NCBI GenBank assembly: GCA_900768035.1
Contig: CAAGBH010000147.1
Coordinates: 1-12,032, forward strand
Length of the DNA stretch: 12,032 nucleotides
Direction: 5' to 3'
Origin: Clostridia bacterium
GTDB lineage: Bacteria > Bacillota > Clostridia > Oscillospirales > Acutalibacteraceae
Shown: in pieces, positions 7,770 through 12,032 of the stretch
Position numbering within the stretch: the first letter of the stretch is position 1
Layout: each line of letters begins with the position of its first letter
Position numbers and translations under genes: made by a program
The notes under the pieces: model-generated
Database searches by the model: none
What the model was told of the DNA's origin: nothing
What the model saw: the letters and a program-made list of their open reading frames with translations, nothing else

Positions 7770-8828
7770 ATGGCATTTGAGTTTGCAGAAGAACAAGCAA
7801 ATGTAGTTCAAATTAAAGTTGTAGGTGTCGGCGGAGGCGGAGGAAACGCTGTTAACCGCATGGTTGATGCCGGCGTTCGTGGTGTTGAATTTGTTGCTAT
7901 CAACACTGATAAAGCCGCTTTACTTAAATCAAAAGCAAATATTAAATTACAGATTGGTGATAAAACTACCGCAGGTATGGGTGCAGGCGGTAATCCAAAT
8001 AACGGTAACGCTGCTGCTGAAGAATCACGTGATGAAATTGCTGCTTCGATCCGTGATGCAGATATGATTTTCATTACCGCAGGTATGGGCGGCGGAACAG
8101 GTACAGGTGCTGCTCCTGTTGTTGCTTCTATCGCTAAGGAACTCGGTATCCTTACTGTTGGTATCGTTACAAAACCTTTCGCTTTCGAAGGTAAAAAACG
8201 TATGACTCAGGCTGAAGCAGGTATCGCTGCATTGCGTGAACATGTTGACAGTTTGGTTGTTATTCCTAACGAACGTCTTAAGTTCGTTTCTGAAGAAAAA
8301 ATCACATTCAAGAATGCATTTGATATTGCTGATGATGTTCTTCGTCAGGGTGTTCAAAGCATTTCTGAACTTATCAATGTTACAGCACTTGTTAACCTTG
8401 ACTTTGCTGACGTTAAGTCAATTATGGCTGATGCCGGTTATGCTCATATGGGTGTTGGCGTTGCTACAGGTCGTGATAAGGCTGAACAGGCTGCTCGTGC
8501 TGCTATCAGCAGTCCGCTTATCGAAACCTCAATGGAAAATGCTCGTGGCGTAATCATCAGCATTACAGGTTCTGTAGATATCGGACTTGAAGAAGTTGAA
8601 CTTGCTTCGTCAATCATTTCTGATATGGCTCATCCTGATGCAACAATCATTTGGGGTGCTCAGCTTGATGAATCTATCGAAGATACAATCCGTGTAACTG
8701 TTGTTGCAACCGGTCTTGGTGACGATAAGAAAGACAATAAAGCAGATGTTTTAGGTTCTCTTATGAACACTTCTACTGATGAAGACGAAACTTATGATGA
8801 TGTTATGAGTTTCTTCAAGAACGACTAA
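7770..8828 (+). CDS. ftsZ: Cell division GTPase FtsZ
   Basis: Tubulin-like GTPase that forms the cytoplasmic Z-ring. The 352-residue product carries the nucleotide-binding GVGGGGGNAVNRM (19-31), the tubulin signature GGGTGTG (107-113), and the T7 synergy loop NLDFADVKSIM (209-219) whose aspartates complete the active site of the neighbouring subunit. The polymerisation core is intact. The end is odd: after about residue 316 there is only a short, charged linker and then YDDVMSFFKND, instead of a long linker and the usual conserved peptide resembling DIPxFLR. No ftsA lies nearby. A GGAGG 8 bp before the ATG and heavy use of GCT, GTT and CGT codons suggest strong expression. No intrinsic terminator is visible between its stop and the T-box leader. 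Confidence 0.98.
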   Translation: MAFEFAEEQANVVQIKVVGVGGGGGNAVNRMVDAGVRGVEFVAINTDKAALLKSKANIKLQIGDKTTAGMGAGGNPNNGNAAAEESRDEIAASIRDADMIFITAGMGGGTGTGAAPVVASIAKELGILTVGIVTKPFAFEGKKRMTQAEAGIAALREHVDSLVVIPNERLKFVSEEKITFKNAFDIADDVLRQGVQSISELINVTALVNLDFADVKSIMADAGYAHMGVGVATGRDKAEQAARAAISSPLIETSMENARGVIISITGSVDIGLEEVELASSIISDMAHPDATIIWGAQLDESIEDTIRVTVVATGLGDDKKDNKADVLGSLMNTSTDEDETYDDVMSFFKND

Positions 8829-8854
8829 TATTTGATTTAATATTTTAAACCTGT

Positions 8855-9110
8855 GATTAAGAGTAGTAACATAACTAAAGATTTTTAGAGAGCAACTGAC
8901 GGTGGAAATGTTGTAATATACGGTTATGCGAATGGACTTATGAGGGCGACCGAAAGCGGTTTAACCGTTAGTAGCAGTCGACGGGGTTCCGTGCCCGTTA
9001 ACAAATCGGCTTGCATATTTTGTGTAAGGTTGAGAGGCCTTTGGGCAACTCGGGTGGTACCGCAGGATTTTACAGTCTTGTCCCGAATATCTTCGGGGCA
9101 AGACTTTTTT
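8855..9110 (+). promoter_or_regulatory. Tryptophan T-box riboswitch upstream of trpB
   Basis: A T-box leader that senses uncharged tRNA. The diagnostic core GGTGGTACCGCAGG lies within 9053-9066, just before a terminator. Upstream, the Stem I elements AGTAGTAAC (about 8862-8870), GAGAGC (8888-8893) and GGTGGAAATG are seen. The specifier is read as TGG (8933-8935), from the usual context GAA-NNN-A; this is the tryptophan codon, in agreement with trpB downstream. ACGGG (8981-8985) and CCCGT (8994-8998) can form a Stem III-like hairpin. When uncharged tRNA-Trp binds, the T-box sequence should form the antiterminator and free trpB transcription. I find no convincing promoter of its own. The T-box call is firm; the exact 5' end and Trp specificity are inferred. 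Confidence 0.92.
9074..9110 (+). terminator. T-box intrinsic terminator
   Basis: A 14-bp stem (9074-9087 with 9092-9105, one G-T pair) around loop TATC is followed by a run of T to 9110. It begins just after the T-box core, as expected of the alternative to the antiterminator. It may also be the only terminator for transcripts reading through from ftsZ. Confidence 0.93.
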
Positions 9111-9126
9111 GTTTAAAGGTGATACT

Positions 9127-9153
9127 ATGTTTTTGTTGGTTAAACGATGGTGA
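9127..9153 (+). CDS. Possible leader peptide MFLLVKRW before trpB
   Basis: An eight-codon reading frame, ATG to TGA, encodes MFLLVKRW; its last sense codon is TGG (9148-9150). AAAGGTG (9115-9121) lies about 6-7 bp before the ATG and is a good ribosome binding site. It sits between the T-box terminator and trpB, so it is transcribed only when the T-box reads through. The stop is followed after 2 bases by a weak hairpin that touches the trpB Shine-Dalgarno. Such an arrangement would allow ribosome position at the Trp codon to affect trpB translation. A short ORF with one Trp codon can arise by chance, so this is a hypothesis. Confidence 0.35.
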   Translation: MFLLVKRW

Positions 9154-9155
9154 AT

Positions 9156-9181
9156 TTCAAATTTATTTAATAAATTTTGAA
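9156..9181 (+). promoter_or_regulatory. AT-rich hairpin touching the trpB Shine-Dalgarno
   Basis: TTCAAATTTA (9156-9165) pairs with TAAA/TTTGAA (9171-9174 and 9176-9181), 10 bp with one bulged T, around a 5-nt loop. Its last base, and a possible further A at 9182, belong to AAGGA (9181-9185), the trpB ribosome binding site. Being nearly all A-T it is weak, so its role is uncertain. Confidence 0.4.
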
Positions 9182-9195
9182 AGGAATAAAAGATT

Positions 9196-10413
9196 ATGAA
9201 TTTTAACAATGTAAATTTTGATACTTATTTTAAAAACTATCCTGATGAAAATGGTTTTTACGGAAATTACGGTGGATGTTATATTTCTGATGAACTTAAA
9301 GCCGCTATGCAGGAAATTACAGAGGCTTATTTTTCAATCTGCCAATCCCGTAAGTTTATAAATGAACTTCGCCGTGTTCGTAAAGAGTTTCAGGGCAGAC
9401 CTACACCAATTAGCCATTTAGAGAGATTAAGCAATTCGCTCGGCAATGTTCAGATTTATGCTAAGCGTGAGGATTTGAACCATACAGGCGCTCATAAATT
9501 AAATCATTGTATGGGTGAAGCATTGCTTGCAAAATATATGGGCAAGAAAAAGGTTATTGCTGAGACAGGCGCTGGTCAACACGGTGTTGCGCTTGCAACG
9601 GCGGCGGCTTACTTTGGCTTGGAATGTGATATTTATATGGGTGCTGTTGATATTAAGAAACAGGCACCAAATGTTGCAAGAATGAAGATTCTGGGAGCTA
9701 ATGTTGTTGAGGTTACTCACGGTCTTGCTACCTTGAAAGAGGCGGTAGACTCTGCTTTTGAGGCATATAGTAAGGAATATAAGGATTGTATTTACTGTAT
9801 CGGCTCGGTTTTAGGACCTCATCCGTTTCCAATGATGGTGCGTGACTTCCAACAGGTTGTCGGCATTGAAGCGAGAGAGCAGTTCCTTGATATGACAGGT
9901 CATTTGCCTGATGCTATTACTGCCTGTGTGGGCGGTGGCTCAAATGCGGCAGGATTCTTCTCAGGTTTCCTTAATGACCCTGTTGATATTTATGGTGTTG
10001 AACCTTTGGGCAAGGGTGAAAAGTTGGGCGACCACGCCGCAAGCCTTAAATACGGTGAAGAGGGTATTATGCACGGATTTAAGAGTATAATGCTTAAAGA
10101 CGAAAACGGCGAGCCCGCTCCTGTTTATTCGGTTGCAAGCGGTCTTGATTATCCGTCTTCAGGTCCTGAACACGCATTTTTGAAAGACTTGGGCAGAGTT
10201 AAATATGATACAGTTGATGACGAAGAGGCTATTGATGCGTTCTTTAAATTAGCACGCCTTGAGGGTATAATCCCTGCAATAGAAAGCAGTCACGCTGTTG
10301 CTCACGCAATCCGTCTTGCAAAGACCATGAAAAACGGCTCAATTCTTCTCAACCTTTCGGGCAGAGGAGATAAGGATATGGATTATATTATCGAGCATTA
10401 CGGCATTAGATAA
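9196..10413 (+). CDS. trpB: Tryptophan synthase beta chain (TrpB)
   Basis: PLP enzyme that condenses indole with L-serine to give L-tryptophan in the cytoplasm. The 405-residue product shows FYGNYGGCYI (21-30), GRPTP (67-71), the PLP lysine K101 in HTGAHKLNH, the catalytic glutamate E123 in ETGAGQHG, the PLP phosphate loop GGGSN (246-250), SGLDYPSSGPEH (315-326), and LSGRGDKD (387-394). All catalytic residues expected of a TrpB are present. No trpA or any other trp gene lies beside it, although TrpA normally supplies indole through a tunnel; an orphan TrpB under a Trp T-box suggests salvage of free indole. The start has AAGGA 10 bp upstream. I see no intrinsic terminator before the tRNA gene, so transcripts may end at the terminator after it. 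Confidence 0.96.
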   Translation: MNFNNVNFDTYFKNYPDENGFYGNYGGCYISDELKAAMQEITEAYFSICQSRKFINELRRVRKEFQGRPTPISHLERLSNSLGNVQIYAKREDLNHTGAHKLNHCMGEALLAKYMGKKKVIAETGAGQHGVALATAAAYFGLECDIYMGAVDIKKQAPNVARMKILGANVVEVTHGLATLKEAVDSAFEAYSKEYKDCIYCIGSVLGPHPFPMMVRDFQQVVGIEAREQFLDMTGHLPDAITACVGGGSNAAGFFSGFLNDPVDIYGVEPLGKGEKLGDHAASLKYGEEGIMHGFKSIMLKDENGEPAPVYSVASGLDYPSSGPEHAFLKDLGRVKYDTVDDEEAIDAFFKLARLEGIIPAIESSHAVAHAIRLAKTMKNGSILLNLSGRGDKDMDYIIEHYGIR

Positions 10414-10437
10414 TTTGTCCAAATTTTAAAATAATTC

Positions 10438-10466
10438 TTGACTTTAACGGCGACATTAGTTATAAT
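10438..10466 (+). promoter_or_regulatory. Promoter of the tRNA-Thr gene
   Basis: TTGACT (10438-10443) and a perfect TATAAT (10461-10466) are 17 bp apart, 22 bp before the tRNA. This is close to full sigma-A consensus, as expected for a stable RNA gene. Confidence 0.88.
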
Positions 10467-10478
10467 ACTAAAGTCGCC
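10449..10478 (+). repeat. Inverted repeat centred on the tRNA promoter -10 box
   Basis: GGCGACATTAG (10449-10459) and CTAAAGTCGCC (10468-10478) are inverted copies with one mismatch in 11, separated by 8 bases, with the -10 box in the middle. A second, overlapping pair is GACTTTA (10440-10446) and TAAAGTC (10469-10475). The placement is that of an operator, but no regulator is known to me. Confidence 0.6.
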
Positions 10479-10488
10479 TAAAGTTTAC

Positions 10489-10564
<76 letters not shown>

Positions 10565-10568
10565 AAAA

Positions 10569-10598
10569 ACTCTCGTTCTTCGGAACGAGAGTTTTTTT
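10569..10598 (+). terminator. Intrinsic terminator after tRNA-Thr
   Basis: ACTCTCGTTC (10569-10578) pairs perfectly with GAACGAGAGT (10583-10592) around the stable tetraloop TTCG, followed by a T-run to 10598. Upstream A residues pair with these T residues, so it could also work from the other strand. Confidence 0.95.
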
Positions 10599-10613
10599 AT
10601 CCATTGCCCCTTA

Positions 10614-10642
10614 TTGATTTATTTTTACTTTCATGCTATAAT
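10614..10642 (+). promoter_or_regulatory. Promoter of the RDD-family gene
   Basis: TTGATT (10614-10619) and TATAAT (10637-10642) are 17 bp apart, and the -10 is preceded by TGC, giving an extended -10. Transcription would begin about 15 bases before the ATG, leaving a very short leader that holds the ribosome binding site. Confidence 0.8.
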
Positions 10643-10662
10643 ATACCAAAGGAGATGATGAT

Positions 10663-11058
10663 ATGAATAACAATGTGCGAGTTCGAAGAATTATTGCTTG
10701 GATTATCGATTGGAATTTGTCGGGGCTTCCGTGTATGCTCTTTTTGGCGTTGAATTCCGATTTTGCTCGCTATCCTACTTTACAAAACTCAGGAATCGCC
10801 TTGTTATTTGTTTTACTTGTTCTTTTATACCCCGTGTTATTTGTATTTAGGGATGTAATTTTTAAAGGTCGCAGTATTGGAAAACGTATTTTGGGGCTGT
10901 ATGTTTTGGATAAAAACACGAATGAACCTGCATCTATTAAACAAAGAATCATTAGGAATTTATTTTTCTTTATTTATTCTGTTGATGGTATCATTTTGAT
11001 TGCTACCAAAGAATCAATAGGCGATAGAATAAGTAATACGGTTGTCGTAAAGAAATAA
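10663..11058 (+). CDS. Small RDD-family membrane protein
   Basis: A 131-residue membrane protein of the RDD family, named for a conserved Arg and two Asp residues; its biochemical role is not settled, with transport suggested for some members. Seen here: the N-terminal RRIIAWIIDW with R8/R9 and D16 at the start of the first hydrophobic segment, a long second hydrophobic stretch (about 44-62), the conserved GRSIGKRILGLYV loop (70-82), and a third segment in FFFIYSVDGIILIA. The C-terminal GDRISNTVVV is a typical RDD ending. The ATG at 10663 has GGAG (10651-10654) 8 bp upstream; two earlier ATGs at 10655 and 10658 are out of frame and stop at once. It stands alone with its own promoter and a terminator downstream. 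Function unknown. Confidence 0.85.
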   Translation: MNNNVRVRRIIAWIIDWNLSGLPCMLFLALNSDFARYPTLQNSGIALLFVLLVLLYPVLFVFRDVIFKGRSIGKRILGLYVLDKNTNEPASIKQRIIRNLFFFIYSVDGIILIATKESIGDRISNTVVVKK

Positions 11059-11108
11059 TCAAGATTTTCTCGGTTTTCGACCAGTTCTTTTTTGGACACG
11101 AGAGACAG

Positions 11109-11142
11109 AAAAAACTCCTTGAGATTTCTCAAGGAGTTTTTT
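11109..11142 (+). terminator. Perfect bidirectional terminator hairpin
   Basis: A perfect inverted repeat: six A plus ACTCCTTGAG-type arm (11109-11123) against its exact complement (11128-11142) around loop ATTT, ending in six T. It ends the RDD transcript, about 50 bp after its stop, and could serve the opposite strand too. It directly abuts the palindrome array that follows. Confidence 0.92.
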
Positions 11143-11143
11143 C

Positions 11144-11313
11144 AATGATGTTTGCCTTTGGCAAATGATGTTGGCAACGCCAATGATGACGGCTTTGCCT
11201 AATGATGTCGCTTCGCTAATGTTTTGGAGCAAACATCGCATCATTGCGAACGCAGTGAGCAACATCATATTTGCGAAGCAAATGCATCATATCGCCAACG
11301 GCGATACATCATT
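11144..11313. repeat. Array of mini-hairpins spaced by TGATG/CATCAT (MITE- or REP-like element)
   Basis: A 170-bp gene-free block, bounded by AATGATGT (11144-11151) and its inverse ACATCATT (11306-11313). The left half is a series of short stems with 3-nt loops separated by TGATG: TTTGCC-TTT-GGCAAA (11151-11165), TTGGC-AAC-GCCAA (11171-11183), a decayed GGC-TTT-GCC (11191-11199), and a degenerate TCGCTTCGCTA. The right half uses the complement spacer CATCAT: TTGC...GCAA (11244-11262), ATTTGC-GAA-GCAAAT (11269-11283) and ATCGCC-AAC-GGCGAT (11291-11305). The polarity flips near GTTTTGGAGCAAAC (11221-11234). No transposase is encoded. It resembles a non-autonomous palindromic repeat, of no named family that I recognise. 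Confidence 0.8.
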
Positions 11314-11317
11314 TTCC

Positions 11318-11346
11318 TTGCCCCTCCGCCGCTTTTATGCTATAAT
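11318..11346 (+). promoter_or_regulatory. Promoter of the lipoprotein gene
   Basis: TTGCCC (11318-11323) and a perfect TATAAT (11341-11346) are 17 bp apart; TGC before the -10 makes it an extended -10. It begins only 4 bp after the palindrome array. The ATGCTATAATA block matches the RDD promoter at 10633-10643. Confidence 0.7.
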
Positions 11347-11368
11347 ACACCTAAAGGTCGGTGATTAG

Positions 11369-11818
11369 ATGAAAAAGTATTTTTTGATTTTAATAACTAT
11401 CGTTTTGATATTATCATTGTCAGCTTGTTCTTTGGCGGGTGGTCCAACAAAAATTGAAACAACAGATTTTAACGATGTTCAAGCACTATTAATAGAACAA
11501 TACGAATTATGCTTACCGGATTCTGCTGTTTTCGTTGATGGATATTTTGATAATGCTTTTCGTGATCCCGGAATTGTTGTAGCATTCACCATAAAAAAGT
11601 CCGAATTAGAGAAGATGCTTTCTGAAAATTGGGTTGAGGCAGGCTATATTGATGAACCTAATAGCTTTTTGGCAGATTCTTCTATTACAGAATCATTTTC
11701 CGCGGATAAAAAATATGATTTCCAAGGAGAACAGTTTACATTTTTATGGTGTGATGATTTAGAAAATGATAATTATACTTGCGTGTTTCATGGTCATCAC
11801 CCAAGTGAATATTTTTAA
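11369..11818 (+). CDS. Putative lipoprotein of unknown function
   Basis: A 149-residue protein with a lipoprotein signal peptide: MKKYF, a hydrophobic core, and the lipobox LSAC with the lipidated cysteine at residue 20, so it should be anchored to the outer face of the membrane. The mature part is acidic, with two cysteines or so (one in LWCDD, one in YTCVF) and an HGHHPSEYF end. I do not recognise the family. The ATG is preceded by AAAGG (11353-11357) and GGTGAT (11360-11365). It has its own promoter and lies between a palindrome array and a relaxase-like fragment, so it may be cargo of a mobile region. No terminator with a T-run follows it. Confidence 0.75.
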   Translation: MKKYFLILITIVLILSLSACSLAGGPTKIETTDFNDVQALLIEQYELCLPDSAVFVDGYFDNAFRDPGIVVAFTIKKSELEKMLSENWVEAGYIDEPNSFLADSSITESFSADKKYDFQGEQFTFLWCDDLENDNYTCVFHGHHPSEYF

Positions 11819-11851
11819 GGAAAATCCTCAGTTTTCAGGCACATTTTATTC

Positions 11852-12032
11852 GTGCCATTAAGTTCAAACTACGCCAACAATCCCGACAAAACCACCGCCA
11901 AAGAATATCTTGATGAAGATTTATATGCAGCCATTCGCTATGTGGAGAATGATGATAAAACCGACCAAACGATGTTTGTTTCGGGCATCAACTGTTCAAA
12001 GCATAACGCCTACAACGAAATGATTGCCGTTA
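11852..12032 (+). CDS. Relaxase/mobilization nuclease N-terminal region, start missing, runs off the window
   Basis: The frame reads YANNPDKTTAKEYLDED, then AAIRYVENDDKT, then MFVSGINCSKHNAYNEMIAV, and is open to the right edge. The DYxxNPxKT start, the second YVxNxxKT and the VSGINC motif are typical of the N-terminus of relaxases (PF03432 type) from conjugative or mobilizable elements of Firmicutes, which nick DNA at the transfer origin. Their first 15 or so residues, usually beginning MATT and leading into the DY, are not here: the frame runs back without any ATG to the lipoprotein stop codon. A GTG at 11852 is the only plausible start and has a poor ribosome binding site. The codons are richer in C and G than those of the genes before. 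I take it to be a 5'-truncated copy. Confidence 0.65.
   Translation, partial: MPLSSNYANNPDKTTAKEYLDEDLYAAIRYVENDDKTDQTMFVSGINCSKHNAYNEMIAV

Noticed and set aside
7808..8553. Several reading frames in other frames of ftsZ on both strands
   Set aside because: They fall within a highly conserved, codon-biased ftsZ; low-complexity products and no ribosome binding sites of note.
8933..8938. Aspartate (GAC) as T-box specifier
   Set aside because: GAC begins two bases after the TGG start and does not fit the GAA-NNN-A context; TGG fits the context and the trpB gene downstream.
8961..9209. Reading frames on both strands over the T-box leader
   Set aside because: They cross the T-box core and terminator, whose RNA function explains the sequence.
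11144..11313. CRISPR array
   Set aside because: The constant words are only 5-7 bases and the variable parts are palindromes of uneven length, not 25-40-base spacers between long repeats; no cas genes are present.
11059..11368. Reading frames of 67-69 codons on both strands through the palindrome array
   Set aside because: Their translations follow from the TGATG/CATCAT repeat pattern and cross the perfect terminator; no protein family is apparent.

Overview
The window reads as a chromosomal segment of a low-GC, Gram-positive, probably spore-forming Clostridia member, perhaps of the gut Ruminococcaceae/Oscillospiraceae type. The reasons are a PASTA-bearing SpoVD/FtsI-type penicillin-binding protein, a MurE with a meso-diaminopimelate signature, strong GGAGG ribosome binding sites and a T-box riboswitch. 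The genus is an inference.

Bases 1-8828 are a division and cell-wall (dcw) cluster, all on the + strand and tightly packed: the C-terminal part of a class B PBP, murE, mraY, ftsW/spoVE, murG, murA, ftsQ/divIB and ftsZ. The products make UDP-MurNAc-tripeptide, lipid I and lipid II (MurA, MurE, MraY, MurG), polymerise and cross-link septal peptidoglycan (FtsW with the PBP), and place this at the Z-ring (FtsQ, FtsZ). murF, murD, murC, murB and ftsA, which often sit among these genes, are absent. FtsZ appears to have its own promoter and ends in a short, non-canonical tail.

Bases 8829-10413 hold a tryptophan T-box leader (specifier UGG), its terminator, a possible eight-codon upstream ORF ending in Trp-stop, a weak hairpin touching the Shine-Dalgarno, and trpB without trpA beside it. 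This looks like an indole-to-tryptophan salvage gene under tRNA-Trp control. Bases 10414-10600 hold a tRNA-Thr(GGT) with a consensus promoter embedded in a palindrome and a UUCG-loop terminator.

Bases 10601-12032 are accessory in character: a small RDD-family membrane protein, a perfect terminator hairpin, a 170-bp array of mini-hairpins spaced by TGATG/CATCAT that is itself bounded by inverted AATGATGT/ACATCATT ends, a short lipoprotein of unknown function, and the start of a relaxase-like reading frame that lacks the expected N-terminus. The last two features suggest the edge of an integrated or decayed mobile element.
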